A stretch of DNA of 64,000 nucleotides from Cyanophora paradoxa (GCA_004431415.1 QPMI01000080.1:1-64000); one strand, 5' to 3'; numbered from the stretch's first letter, positions 43,801 to 55,986 are shown. Notes: a model not told the origin generated them from the letters alone. Translations and numbers: made by a program.

Positions 43801-46800
43801 ACGAGTGGAACCCGGGTGCGCCCGCACGCCTGCCCGCCTCCGCCGAGCCAGCCAGCCAGCCAGCCAGCCCTGCCCACGCCCCCTCCCTCCCTGACGCAAC
43901 GCGACGCGGCCCCGGCAGCCTGCGAGAAGTACTTCGGCTTCAACAAGCAGGAGATCCTCGGCTCCGACTTCGTCGAGAAGGCGGTGCGCGGGCGGACCGC
44001 CCTTCTGCCAGTTGTTATTAGGATAACTTGGAAGGAACATGAAGAAGAAGAACTCACCGACGCCTCGAGCAGGTCATCTACGAGCAGCGGGAGGCCTTCA
44101 CGAAGGCGCTGGCCCTCGCCCTGGCCGGCAAGCAGGTCAAGGACGTAGAGTTCACGGTGAATTCTGGCCCATCCTATCCTAGCCTAGCCTAGCCTAGCCT
44201 AGTCTCACCGGGCCGGACAGGTCTTCGCGAACGGCAAGCGGACCGAGTTCTCGCTGCACGCGGCCCCCCGCATCGACTCCAACGGCCAGGTGGAAGGCGT
44301 CGTCGGTACTTTAAGCTTTCTCCGCTCTCCTTCGTACTTTAAGAAGGCGGCCGCTGACCGGGAGGCGCGCCCGCGCGCCCGCGCGCCGCTGGGCAGCCGT
44401 CTGCCAGGACATCACGGAGCGCAAGGAGGTCGCCAAGGCCGAAGTCCGCGCCGCCCAGGGTCCGCCCCCGCCCGCCCGCCATCCCGGCCGCCTCCCGCTC
44501 ACGCCGGCCGCGCAGCCCGCAGCGCGAACGACGCCAAGAGCATGTTCCTCGCCACCGTCTCGCACGAGATGCGGACCGTGCGCCGCCGCGCCGCGCCCGG
44601 CCTCCCTTCCCGCGCGGCGCGGCGCTGACGCACGCGACCCGCGCGCAGCCGCTCAACGGGATCCTGGGGATGCTGCAGCTGGCGATGGACAGCGAGTCGC
44701 TGCCCAAGGTGGCGGAGGACTACGTGAAGCGGGCGTTCCAGTCGGGGGAGCACCTGCTCTCGCTCATCTCGGACATCCTCGACATCTCCCAGATCGAGTC
44801 GGGCAAGATGCAGCTGCGGCACATGGCCTTCGACATCCGCTCGCTGCTGCGCTCGGCGATCAACCTGATCAGCCCCAAGGCCGAGGCCAAGGGCCTCAAG
44901 GTCTCCTCCTGCCTCTCCGACGACTTCCCGATTCGCGTCATCGGCGACTCGGACCGCCTCCGCCAGGCCCGGCCGCCCGCCCGCCCCGCGAGCCGCCCTG
45001 CACCGCCCGGCGCTGACGGGGCGCCCCGCAGGTGCTCATCAACCTGTGCAGCAACGCCGTGAAGTACACGCGCAAGGGCCGCATCACCGTCACCTGCTCC
45101 ATCGAGGAGGAGGAGGAGGATCACCGCCTCGAGAAGAAGACGGCCCGCCTCCGCTTCGAGATCAAGGACACCGGTTCGCGCCCCCGCGCGCCCGCGCCCG
45201 CGCCAGCCGCGGGTCGATCTTCTGGTCCGCCGACGCGGGCGCGGGGGCGCAGGCATCGGCATCCGGGAGAGCGACCTGAAGATCCTCTTCACGCTCTTCA
45301 CGCGCATCCGCGAGGAGAACTTCCAGGACCCCGGCGGCACGGGCCTCGGCCTCGGTGCCCGCGCCCCACGGCGGCGCAACGCGCCCCGCGGCCCGGCTCA
45401 CCGCCCCGGCAGCCATCTGCAAGCAGCTCGTGCAGCTGATGAACGGCGAGATTGGCGTGCAGAGTAACTACGGCAAGGGATCCGTCTTCTGTGCGCCCGC
45501 CCCGGCCCGACAGCGGCGTCTGCGCTGTCGTGCGCTGCCCACGGCTGACGCGCCCGTCCGCCCGCCCGCCCGCCGCGCAGGGTTCGTCATCCCGTTCGAG
45601 ATCGCGGCCGACGCCAACGCGGCGATCGACGACGGCGAGGACGAGTTCAACAAGCCCGCGGTGCGCGCCGGCAGGCCGGCCCGCCCGCCCGCCCGGCTTG
45701 CCCGTCCGGTCGACCGACTCGGCTCGCGCCGCCGCCGCCAGATCGAGGTGCACCGCTCGGCGGTCATTTTGCTCGCCGAGGACAACGAGTTCAACGTGCG
45801 CCCGCGCACGGCCGCCGCCCCGCCCCGCCCCGCCTCGCCCCGCGCCGCGCGGCCGACGGCGCGGCCGACCGGGGCGCAGATGGAGGTCGCCCGCGTGCTG
45901 CTGCAGAACGCCGGCCACGTCGTCTTCACCGTGCGCGCCCCGCCCGCCGGCGCGCCGGCGCACTGAGCGGGAGCTGACGGGGCGGGCGGGCAGGCGCGGA
46001 ACGGGCTGGAGGCGGTGGACCTGTTCGCGCGGCGGGTGCGGCTCGCCAAGTCGGGCACGTCGACGCAGGCGGCCTTCGACCTCGTCCTTATGGACTGCGA
46101 GATGCCCGTCATGTCCGGCTACGAGGCCGTCCGCAACATCCGGTCCGCCCCGCCCGCCCCGCCCCGCCCGCCCCGCCGCGACCCCGGCCCGGCGGCCCGC
46201 CGACGCGCGCGCCCGCGCGCCGCAGGACGGTCGAGTCGAGCGAATGCGTCGCGCGCACGCCCGTCATCGCCCTCGTGCGCAGCGCCCCGCGCCTGCCGAC
46301 CCGCCCGCCCGCCGCGCCCCGCCGAGGCCGCCCCGCAGACGGCGCACGCCATGAAGGAGCACAGCGAGAAGTGCTTCTCGAGCGGCATGGTGCGCCCCGC
46401 GCGCCCCGCCCCGCCCCGCCGGCGCCGACGCCGTGGCCACCCGCGCAGGACGACTACATCACGAAGCCGATCTCGAAGGAGGTCCTCCTCCAGACCGTCG
46501 CCAAGCACATGCAGGTCGGCCGGCCGGCCGCGCCCCCGCCCCTCGCTTCTTCTTCTGTGCTCACCGCGTCCCAGGCGCGCGAGTCGCGGCGCATCAAGCC
46601 CGGGGCCTCGCTGGCGGCGCCGGCCTGCTCCTCGTCCTCGGCCTCTCGCCCGGGCTCAGGCGTCGCCTCGCCGCCCTCCACCGCCTCGGACCCGACCACC
46701 GCGCCCTACTACTCCACCTCGCGCCGCGAGTCCATCGGCGGCGGCAGCGGCGGCGGCGGGCCCCACGGCTCCGTCGAGCGCAAGTCCTCCGTATCGGATT

Positions 46801-47688
46801 TTGCGCTGCCCCCGGCCGCTTCCCAGGTGCCTTTGGCGCCGCAGTACGGGAGTTCGAATCCGCTCAGGTCTGCTTTTGGCGCAGGTTGAGGCAGCGAGGT
46901 CGGCATCGCCGGCCCGCTACGCGGCCGCGGGGCGCACCCCGCCTCGTTCCCCCCCCGGCCCCAGCGCCGTCGACCCCCGCCCCGCCCCCTCCGAGGCCGC
47001 CCCGGCCGCCGGCGCCAGCGCGGGCCACGCCGCCCCGCGGACGACTCCGTTGTGGACGCCGCCACTGCCGTCCGCGTCCTCGGTGCGCCTCTACCCCTCC
47101 CCGGCGGGTACCCCCCTTCCTTCCGCTGACCGCCCGCAGGCGGCTCCGAGGAGCTCTTCCGCTCCCTGCTGGGCAAGTTCAGCCACTCGAGTGCGCCCCG
47201 CCCCGCCCCCCCCCCCCCCCCCCACCCACCCGGCCAGCGTTGTACCCCGCCGGGCCGCGCCTCACGGCGGCGGCGGCGGCGCAGGCCTCGAGACGGTGAA
47301 CAGCATCGAGCTGGCGCTCATCTCGCGCCAGTGGTCCGAGGTCCGCCGCCTCGCCCACTCCCTCAAAGGTCCGCCCCCGCTCCGCCGCCCGCCCCCCCCC
47401 CCCCCCCTCCCCCTTCCCCCTCCCCGCCCTCCGCCCTAAAACGCGCGCGTACCCCCGCAGGAAGCGCCTCGTACATCGGGGCCCAGCACCTGGCGAACGC
47501 GGGGGCCGACCTTCAGCACGCGGTCGAGATGGACTCCCTCGAGCAGGTACCCCCCTCCCTTCCACCCCCCCCCCGCCTTCGTTCTCGCGCTCACGGGAGC
47601 GCCCCGGCAGATCCGCTCTCTTGCGAAAGTCGTCCGGCTCGAGTACGAGCGGGTCCGCCACTGGATCGCAGTCTATTTGGCGAACTAG
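40827..47688 (+). CDS. Phytochrome hybrid histidine kinase: PAS-GAF-PHY-PAS-HisKA-HATPase-REC-HPt
   Basis: Early exons: 40827-40919, 41034-41049, 41142-41611, 41675-41721, 41796-41817, 42011-42072, 42146-42219, from 42298; then 42771-43334, 43416-43496 and about 15 more to TAG 47686-47688. N-terminal PAS has LIQTIQPFGVLFVLE. GAF has ITGFDRVM, VYKFDAE, PATDVPFVARALY (the DIP-type motif) and LRNMGVRASLSFAIV with WGLCCCHHYEPRALP. PHY ends with LHPRNSFERW, the PRxSF tongue motif. A second PAS (VPVIGMNKTMRIDEWNPG) follows. Kinase: H-box ATVSHEMRTPLNGILGM, N-box LINLCSNAVKYT, G1 KDTGIGI, G2 GGTGLGLAICKQL. Receiver: ILLAEDNEFN, MDCEMPVMSG (phospho-Asp), ITKPIS. HPt: RRLAHSLKGSASYIGA. The bilin photosensor would pass phosphate His-Asp-His on one chain. 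The segment of the GAF domain that normally carries the plant/cyanobacterial chromophore Cys is missing, where a 169-bp duplication sits. Confidence 0.92.
42329..42667 (+). repeat. 169-bp perfect-looking tandem duplication inside the phytochrome GAF domain
   Basis: Two copies, 42329-42497 and 42498-42666. Each contains the exon for LRNMGVRASLSFAIVQDDKC, a short intron starting GTGCGAGC, and the exon for WGLCCCHHYEPRALP. The unit is not a multiple of three. Only the second copy joins in frame to the downstream YHVM exon. Confidence 0.9.
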
Positions 47689-49725
47689 CCCTCCATTTCT
47701 AATTTGCTTCCGCACTCGACGCGAGCTCGAGTCTAAGCGAGCGATTCTGGCACAGCGTTGCGGTCTATTTGTAGCGAGCTAGGGCCCCGATTTCTCTTTC
47801 TACCCGATTTGATATCCAGTGCCGGTATATACCGGCGAGCTTTGTCCCCAAACCTATAGATAGATACGGACCGTGCGCAACATGCATGCGCTTCTTCTTA
47901 CGTAAGGTATTTGTAGCTAATAGTCGTGTTAACGCGTATTCTCCGCTTGAAACCGCTTATTCTTTCCATTGGCGCGTATCTGTCTCTTCGTATCAGTTTT
48001 CTTTAATATGTTTCATTCCCACGTGCAAGGCCTTGGCCACCACTGGCCTGATTTTCGTACTGGAGTACTTGCGGCTATGTATTCAAACCTCGGATTTCAA
48101 GTCACGCTCAATTTTTCCGTAGAAGAGGGAATTAGTTCTGATAGGTGGCCCGCAGCGGGCTTTTCCGCTCCCCGCTCTCTCTTCAATTTGATACGGTTTG
48201 AGAGAATTACGCCGTTTTGCAGTTTGCAATTGAGAATTACGTCACGTGCATTACGTGTTTCATCTTCTTCGGTGTCATGTTGGAGCACCCCTCTGTCTGC
48301 GTAGCTTAGCGATAGGTTCATAGTCTTCCGTCCGATCAAGCGTCGGATGTGTGATTCAACTGATCATGAGTGATGTATTCGAATCCTCAGCACTAGTACC
48401 GGTACCAGTGCTGGCGCCTCATCGTATGCTTAGCTTCCCTGGGCCCCTGCCCAGCGCTCCTTATTCAATAGTTGACGCCAGCCCCGCCGGGCCGGCGCCG
48501 CGGGCGAATCTAGAACGTTTAACCGCGGACGGACATGGCTCAGCGGCTGGTCCTTGAACTACCCCAGTGCGGCAGCGCCCCAGGCGGCCGTGCCTCGCCT
48601 GTGACCCAACGTACTCGGCCCCAAGTCGTGGATTCTTAATAGCTTGAGCAGCTAGTAAGCTTTGAATTAAGTCCTTAAGCCATGCATACGGTACCCCGGT
48701 ACGTATACCGGTGCAGATACAGCAGCTGCAGATCTAGAAGCGAAAGAACGCAGAAAATTCTAAGCCGAACTTCGGAAGCTTTTAAGATCTAGAGCTAAAC
48801 CAGCGACAACAAAAGAGGCGGATCGGATCGAGACAGAGACGGAGAAAACAGCTTCGAATTCTTCGAAAGAGGATCCGGAGGAGCTCGCGATCGAGAGGAG
48901 AAAACAGCAGGCGAACCGGCAAAGAAAGATTCGTGTACGCACTAGTGCTGCGGCATGTACGGCTTCTGTACGGCATGTGCACGCGTACGCGTACGTGGCT
49001 AGCGCTAGCAAAGGCGCTTGTCTTGTCTTGCCAAGTTGCTTTGAACTTCGGAAGACGAATTCGAAGCTGAAGAAGAGTATTCTTTTGCCGCAGTGCCCTG
49101 AACAAGTCTGGCCGGGCAATTTTCTGAGATACCATGATACTGCCAGGCTGCGATGGGGCGAAGCCCCCGTTTATACGTTGGTAACGCGCGCAAAGCATTT
49201 CATATCAGAAGACATCAAAATTGTTCAATGGGAGGGGTGCGGGGGGGCTTGCCCCGGCGCCCCCTGCTTGTCTAGATACAGGATCCCGGAGCTCCGGATC
49301 CCCGGAAGGTCGAGGTCTGGAGCTCGAGAGGGAAAAAAAGCTCGAGAGGAGAATTCGAGAACAGCAGCCGAAACCGGCATGCGCAAAGGAGGCTGAGGAC
49401 AGAATTAAGTGAGAAAGATATATCACGTGCACATGTATACGTACAGAAAGCAGACAAGTTAGAGGAAATATATATAACAAATAACAAAACAAAGCTCGAG
49501 CTCGATCGCGAGATCAAGCCTTGCAATTGAAGATCCTGCAGCTGCTACGATTAATATTGCGATCAAAGCGTACGGAGCACGACAAAGGTGCGCGCGCGCG
49601 CGCCTTCAGCTTGCGATTAAATATTGGAATTTGAATGCAAAGCCGCTTTAGTTTCGCGCGCGCGCTCATGATCGATTGCCATTGCAGGTTGCGGGCACGT
49701 CGACGTCGTCGACCGCGGCGCGCGC
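47689..49725. other. Intergenic, AT-richer
   Basis: No gene is supported; frames at 47,886-48,304 are short and unlike anything known. From about 49,380 to 49,725 lies the 5' region of the next gene. A diverged copy of it is found at 52,960-53,345. Confidence 0.55.
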
Positions 49726-52029
49726 ATGATGAGCTCGAAGTCATCGCAGAAACGAGCTCGGGATGCCGATCCGGCGGCGCCCGCGGCCGCGGCCGCGCCC
49801 GTGCACGTTGGCGGCTCCGACGTCGACACCTCCGAAGACGGCGAAAACTTCATTTGCGCTCTCCCCGACGTACTCCTGGAGCGCATTTTCGGCGAGCACC
49901 TCGGCGCAGCCGAATCGTGGCGAGCCGCAAGGCCGACCTGCCGGCGACTGCGCGCCATCGTGGAAAGCACATCAATATCATTCGAGTCGTTGGCGGCCTC
50001 GGGGAGCCGGGCGGAGGCGTTCGAGGCGCTGGCGGCGGTCATTCGGAGCGGCAAGCTGCGTCTGCGCCGCGGCGGGACAGCTTCGGTCGCTCTGGAGGTC
50101 AGCCAGCCTATAGCTAGCGACGTCGATGATCTAGATCTGGAGGTGCGCGGCAACTTCGTCGGGCTCGCCATGTACGACGCGCTGCGGGCGTGCACGGTGG
50201 CGACGGGCGGCCTGAAGGCAGCATCCGTGTTCTTCAGAAGCGGGTGCCTCTTACCCAGGTCAGACCGCACTGGCGTACTTCGTGCGTTTGCAAATCAGGA
50301 CGGCTTGCAATTTAAATTAATTTGCAAGTGCTTTTTCCACAGAGAAAGCGAGAGGAGAGATTTTCGCGGCTTCAACATGGCGACCGCGCACATTCTCGGC
50401 GTCCTCTTCGCCCTTCGGCCGCCGCCATCGGCGTCCAGCCCCGTCCGCAGCATCAGCATCAGTTGTGGTGGCAAGCGCTGCGCAATGTCGGACCCCTTCA
50501 GTCTCGCTCCGGGCACTCTGCTGCAGGCTCTCTCGCCCTTCTCCGGCCTGCAGTCACTGGTCCTGCCGGACTTTTTCGAAGTGGATGGGGAGCTCGCGGC
50601 CGAGATCGCGCGGGCCTGCCCCGCGCTCCGCAGCATTGTGCTCTTTTTCCACGATTTCGCTCTCACGAATCTCGGGGACCTCGACGGCCTCGAAGAGCTG
50701 CGAAAGTGGCGCCCCTCGCCATGGCTCTTCGGAGCTATAAACGGTTCGATGAACGGGTACCAATATTGCGGCGACGACATTTTCTTTCCGGCCTGCGAAG
50801 ACGGCCTCCTGCCGCTGTTCAGTGCTGCCGGCAACACTCTTCGCGTCCTGGGCGACCGGTGTGCATTATACAATCAATATTATAATTAGTTATATTCGGT
50901 CGGAAATAATCTTAAATATATTTATGATTTATGATTAGCGATCTCCCATGGCCACTCCGCTTCGAAATTCACCGCGCGTGCGCACATGTACAGCGCGGCT
51001 CGGACCGATTTCGCGGCGGATCCCTTCCAGTGGGGCGAGAACCGCCGCCTGGCGCGCGCACCGGCCATTCTCGACCGCGAGGTGCTGAAAGAGCTGCGGG
51101 GCCTCCCGCGCCTCCAACGCCTGGACTTCGCGGACGGCCTGCTGATCCATGTGCGTGTACGCTTATAATTATACATGTTGACGTCTAGCTATATATAGAT
51201 ATGCGCCGGCGCCTCCGGTATCGACATCGACGTGCACATTATTTTTGTGTTTTGATTAAATTGGAGCGTGCAGCGCGCGCGGAAGGCGGTGGCGGCGCTG
51301 GGAGATTGCCCCGCCCTGGAGGAGCTCTCCGCCTGTGTTGTGGTCGACGCCGACGCCCACGTCTCCGGCATGCACGGTCTTGCGGACGCCCTTGAGCGCT
51401 CTGCGAGCCTGCGCCACCTCGACCTCTACTTCGGTCCCCCACTTCTTATTTAATTCTTCACTCGTCTTATTTTTCTCTCCTGATCGGCGGCCGCAGAAAT
51501 CGACACGAAGGCGACGTACTCGCCCGCGGACCTAGGCCTGGAGCGGATCATTCAGGCCCTGGAGCGGCTCCTGCGCGCCGCGGCGCCCGTCCTCCGCTCC
51601 TCCCGCGTCGACCACAAGGACCCCGGGGACTACACGCTCCCCAACGGGACTTTCGCGGCCGCCCTGACGGCCGCCGGCCCGCTGGGCGCCGAGCTCGCCG
51701 AGGCGTACGCCTCGGACCCGAAGGAGCGCCCGCAGTGGCGCCGCTCCGGCAGCCGCGTCCTTGCCGGATCGATATCGGCGGGCGCAGGCGCGGCCACGGC
51801 CGCGGCTGCGGGCACAGGAACCGGTCCCAGCGCTAGCGCTAGCGCTGCCCCAGAGCTCGAGCCCATCGATATCGACATCGCGAGTGCCGATCGCGATGAG
51901 GTCGACGTCACTGATCAAGAGGAGGACGTCGACTCGGACTCAGCTGCAGCTGAGAGCTCAGGCGAGAGCGATCGCGAGGAGTACCAGAAGTGGATATCTC
52001 GACAATCGAGATCAGCGTATTATTACTAA
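49726..52029 (+). CDS. F-box / LRR-like protein with acidic tail (5 exons, 632 aa)
   Basis: Exons: 49726-50258, 50343-50858, 50994-51150, 51274-51433, 51497-52029; all phases agree. The first intron (84 bp) is AT-rich and divisible by three, so it also reads through. The N-terminus MMSSKSSQKRARD is NLS-like. Residues about 42-75 form an F-box: ICALPDVLLERIFGEHLG, then RAARPTCRRLRAIVE. After it come leucine-rich segments, such as LQALSPFSGLQSLVLPDFF, ACPALRSIVLFFHDF, LKELRGLPRLQRLDFADGLL and LEELSACVVVDADAH. The last exon is Ala/Ser-rich and ends in an acidic stretch (EQ-E-E-D-V-D-S-D-S) and YYY. It likely recruits substrates to an SCF ligase, possibly in the nucleus. It is unrelated in detail to the F-box/LRR gene at 27-32 kb. 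Confidence 0.82.
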
Positions 52030-53344
52030 TGCGCATGCGAAGCCGCTATATAGTATATCCATGCGAATGAGCCTCGGAGGTGTCGACGTCCATGATCCAT
52101 CTGTGTCAGCGTGTACAGAGTGGCATGGCTTAGATTATAGAGCGCCTTCGAATTCCCGGAGGCTCTAGCTAACTAGGCATAGCTACAGCTGCAGCTCACT
52201 TCGGCGTCCACATCTGCTTTCCACCTTAGTCCTTGGATAGTCACTCCCTTCGTAGGATCTTTCTTGTACTGCAGCTCTAGAACTATCCCCTGGGGTAGCT
52301 TCTCCAGCCACTTCCACATCCCAGCTCCGCCCGGCCCGGTCCGATGTCCGAAAGGCTGAGCTCTAGTCCCGTAGGCTCATCTCTCGACTTGACACAGATG
52401 GACACCTCAGTTGTATATATATCTCTAGCCATTAATTTGTCTCGGTGTGTGCGAATTCATTTCTTGTAAATCCATCTGTGTCATGATCTTGATATGGACG
52501 ACGTGCCAAGCTTAAGAGCTCAGCCCAAGAGCTCAGCCCATCGATATATATCGACGACGTGAGCTCAGACTCTGATCATGAGACGAGAGCGCTAGCGAGG
52601 CGGACATCGATGAGCCCGAGTGGGATCCTGTGGCTTCTGAGGATTGAACTTCGTAAAATTGCACGATATATATATCGTTTTCGGTAAATTACGTATACGC
52701 ACTACGGTACAGATCTAGACATGTGCACGTGGCCATAATAAATGCATGGGCAGGGGCACATGCGGCACTGCGGCAGATGTAGAAGCAAAAACTAGGACAA
52801 GAACGCAGCTGCAGAAAATACTAAGACGTCGACCGTCGGAAGAATTCGAAGAGATAGACAGAGAACAAGCAGAGACACGTGCTCGAGATCTCGAGATCTA
52901 GCTATATAGAGGCCGAGCTCGAGCTCGAGAGAGAAAACAGCAGGTGAAGCCGGCGAATTAAAGGAGAACAGAAGTGAGAAAGATATCGATAATTCAATGC
53001 ATATGATTCACAGGAAGCAGACAATGCAAGTTATAATTAGAGGAATCATTGAATACCAAAAACAAAGCTTGAGGTCAAGCTACAATTAAGCCTGCGTGCG
53101 CGTGGTCGATCGACGTCAAGCCTTGATCGAAGATCCTGCAGCTAGCTGCTGCGTGCAGTAAGGTGCGCGCGCGCAAACATACCTTGCAATTGCAAATATT
53201 AATAAAATATCACAGCGAATATCAAATATCACACACCTTGCAAATAAAATATCACAGCGAAACCGCTTTCATTTCGAATTCGCCCAAGCTCATTTGCGAA
53301 GTTGCGAGCAGGGCGTCGACCGCGGCGCACGCGCACGATGAGGG
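52030..53344. other. Intergenic; includes a duplicated 5' region of the F-box gene (52,960-53,345)
   Basis: From 52,960 on, the words GTGAGAAAGATAT, CAGGAAGCAGACAA, AAACAAAGCT, CAAGCCTTG, GAAGATCCTGCAGCT, AAGGTGCGCGCGCGC, AAAGCCGCTTT/GAAACCGCTTTC and GTCGACCGCGGCGC follow in the same order as in 49,408-49,725. The position of the F-box start codon is changed to ACGATGAGG. No gene is supported in 52,030-52,960. Confidence 0.7.
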
Positions 53345-54530
53345 CACGTGCACGGGTGAACATGCGGGGGGTACGCACTGCGACGGCCAAGGGCGGGCGC
53401 AACATATGAGGCCGGCCCGAGTGGGTGATCTGCTGCGAGTCCAGCTCCCGGAGTACCCCCTCAAAGGCCAGCGAGAAGGAGGCGGCGGGGAGGGGGTCCC
53501 CCGGCTGCAGGCAAGGGTGGTGGGCACGTGCACAGGTCCGAACGCGTGTGCGGAATCGTTCGTGCGATAGGGCTGCCGAGAGGCTGCGGCGGGGGGTACG
53601 TCGGCTGCAGACGGAGGGGAAACGGCAGGGGGGGGGGGGGGGAAATGGGGGCACACACGTCCCGAGCTTGAGGCGGAACCCGTCGGCGTTCAGCTCTCTG
53701 CCCCAGAAGGCCTAGGGGCGCGGGGCCGTCGACGGCAACGACGCCGAGAGCTGGAGAAAGGCGTCAGGGGTACGGAGTTTCGGGGGGTACGGGGGCTGAC
53801 CCGGATTGGCTCGAGCTCCTGGACGGAGCCGCTGGGGAGGTTGAGGCAGGGGCGGAGGGTACCACCTCGAAGCGGACAGAGGAGGCTGGGGAGGCGGAGC
53901 CGGGCGCCGGCGGCGGGGGCCGGGGCGCCAGGGCCGCGGGTGGCTGCTGGGGGCCCGAGGCGGGACGGGCGCCGCCGCCGCCTCCGGAGGGGCCGGGGGG
54001 CTTCGGCGGCCTGCTTCGGGGCCCGGGGGGATGGACGGCGGGCCGAGCTGCCGCGGGGACTGCCGGTGTGGCGCTCGAGGGGCCACGCGCCCTCCTCCCG
54101 CCCGTGCAGCAACACTTGCTTGCAATTGGCCGAGGACCTCGTCCACCTTCCGCGCCGGCCCGCGGCCGGCGGTCAGGGCGCGCTCGCGGCGCACCGCGGG
54201 CCGCGTCGGCGCGTGCCTGCGACCAGCTGAACGCCATCGTCGAGAGCCGGTGCAGCCGCGCAACATCCGGCGCCGGCGCGCCGCCCTCGACGGCGGGCGC
54301 GGAGCGGTTCTGGGCCGGCGCCCCGCCGAAACGTGCACGTGGGCCCGAGGCGCGGCAAAAGATGGCGGGGCGGGCCGCACCTCGGGCGTGGCTGTCTCGA
54401 GCTCGAGGAGGCGAGGCTAGGTACTCTAGCGCCGCTCGCCGTACGCGTTTCCGCCCGTCTGCGCACGCTCGGGTCGCCCTGGGGCGCGCGCGCCGTGTCG
54501 TGTGAGTAGCCGTCGAGCAGCAGCACGAGG
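53250..54530 (-). CDS. Possible minus-strand multi-exon gene, Pro/Ala-rich, unrecognised
   Basis: Coding-like minus-strand pieces: RFGLVLLLDGYSHDTA (54,525), KVDEVLGQLQASVAARA (54,150), a Pro/Ser/Ala-rich stretch with SSVRFEVVPSAPAST (53,880-53,850), LNADGFRLKLG (53,690) and LAFEGVLRELDSQQITHSG (53,480). Donor-like GTACCCC words and a G-run at 53,629-53,641 (C on the minus strand) agree with introns of a minus-strand gene. Exons could not be joined with confidence and no family is recognised. Confidence 0.35.
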
Positions 54531-54572
54531 CCGAAGCGGCGGCGGAAGGCACGCGCTCCGGCATGCCTAGCG

Positions 54573-54690
54573 GTGCAGCGGGAGAATGTCGCGTGCCGGC
54601 ACGCCTTTGGCTTGCCGTCCTCGCGCTGCAGGAAGCAGGAGAACAGGAATGTCGCGTGCTGGCACGCCCGGCGGCCTCGCGGTGCAGGAA
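54573..54690 (+). repeat. Short direct duplication, about 60-bp period
   Basis: AATGTCGCGTGCCGGCACGCC at 54,585 recurs with one change at 54,649. Each is followed by GGC/CTCGCG and then TGCAGGAAGC. Confidence 0.7.
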
Positions 54691-54751
54691 GCGGTCAGGC
54701 ACATAGCGGACATAGCGGTCGGGGCGGGGCTCTGCACTGGAATAATGCAAA

Positions 54752-54823
54752 GCGCACATAGTCCAACGGTTAGGATATTGCCCTTCCAAGGCAGTGACCC
54801 GGGTTCGACTCCCGGTGTGCGCA
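54752..54823 (+). tRNA. tRNA-Gly (anticodon TCC)
   Basis: A 72-nt cloverleaf. The acceptor stem GCGCACA pairs with TGTGCGC, with discriminator A at 54823. The D-arm region contains AGTCCAACGGTTAGGAT. The anticodon loop CTTCCAA gives TCC (reads GGA). The T-arm CCCGGGTTCGACTCCCGG is canonical. No intron is present and CCA is not encoded, as expected for a nuclear gene. Confidence 0.95.
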
Positions 54824-54829
54824 TACCCC

Positions 54830-54837
54830 CCTTTTTT
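54830..54837 (+). terminator. RNA polymerase III T-run terminator
   Basis: CTTTTTTC lies about 7 nt after the tRNA end; a second TTTTTT follows at about 54,852. Confidence 0.75.
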
Positions 54838-54885
54838 CGACCGGGGGTCCCTTTTTTCGACTGGGTTGGCCGCGGTCACCGGTTT

Positions 54886-55665
54886 TGCAACCGAGCCCCG
54901 CGCGGGCCGCGCCGGCCGCAGTGCGCCGTGCATGCACGCGTGGAACTTCGGAACTTCCCGGCGCCGCCGGGCTGAGGGTTTTTCTTCCTGTCGTTCGTCT
55001 TCGCCTGACGCCGGGAACAGCGGCGGGCGCCCTCGCGCTTCGAATTCTAGATCTCCGCATCGCGGTGTGCAACGTGATCATGAGGCCCTCTGATGGCCTC
55101 TCCGACGGTGCGCGGCGCGCGCGCCCGGGATGCGCCCCCTTCTCTTAAATTTCTCGAGCCCCGCGCGCGCGGGCCGCGCGGGCCGCGCGCAGGGCGCCGT
55201 GCATGCACGCGTGAAATTTCGGAACTTCCCGGCGCCGCCGGGCTGAGGGTTTTTCTTCCTGTCGTTCGTCTTCGCCTGACGCCGGGAACAGCGGCGGGCG
55301 CCCTCGCGCTTCGAATATTAATTCTCCGCATCGCGGTGTGCAACGTGATCATGAGGCCCTCTGATGGCCTCTCCGACGGTGCGCGGCGCGCGCGCCCGGG
55401 ATGCGCCCCCTTCTCTTAAATTTCTCGAGCCCCGCGCGCGCGGGCCGCGCGGGCCGCAGGGCGCCGTGCATGCACGCGTGAAATTTCGGAACTTCCCGGC
55501 GCCGCCGGGCTGAGGGTTTTTCTTCCTGTCGTTCGTCTTCGCCTGACGCCGGGAACAGCAGCGGGCGCCCCCGCGCTTCGAATTCGAATTCTCCGCATCG
55601 CGGTGTACAACCTGAGGCCCTCTAGATCTGCTGGCCTCTCCGATGGTGCGCGGCGCGCGCGCCCG
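54886..55665 (+). repeat. Three tandem copies of a 273-bp repeat beside the tRNA gene
   Basis: The block GGAACTTCCCGGCGCCGCCG...TTTTTCTTCCTGTCG...GATGGCCTCTCCGACGG recurs at about 54,950, 55,219 and 55,490. ATGAGGCCCTCTGATGGCC lies at 55,079 and 55,352 (period 273), and a third copy has a CTAGATCTG insertion near 55,622. Divergence is low, so the expansion is recent. No protein reading is conserved between copies beyond what the DNA identity imposes. Confidence 0.9.
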
Positions 55666-55986
55666 GGATGCGCCCCCTTCTCTTAAGTTTCTCCATCCTG
55701 AGCCCGAACTGCGTTCGCCCGCGCTCAGACCTGACGGCGTTGCGCGCCGGCTCGCTCGCGCACCCGCTCGCCTCCTCCGTCTCTTACTTACGCTTCGGTC
55801 TATGAACCGCTAGCGCTGGCGGCCTGCAGCTGGTGCACGCGCGTGAGCTCAAGCTCGAGCCCCGCGCGGCCGGCGCCCGGCGGGGCGCAGCATGTGCACG
55901 CGCGGAACTATAGGTGCTGAGGATCTGGAATTGGTTTTAATTTGCGGCTACCATGCATATGGCCTCGGCTCCCTCCTCGCCTCTAG

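Noticed and set aside
47886-48304. Short hydrophobic plus-strand frames
   Set aside because: No conserved motif, overlapping frames, AT-rich intergenic setting.
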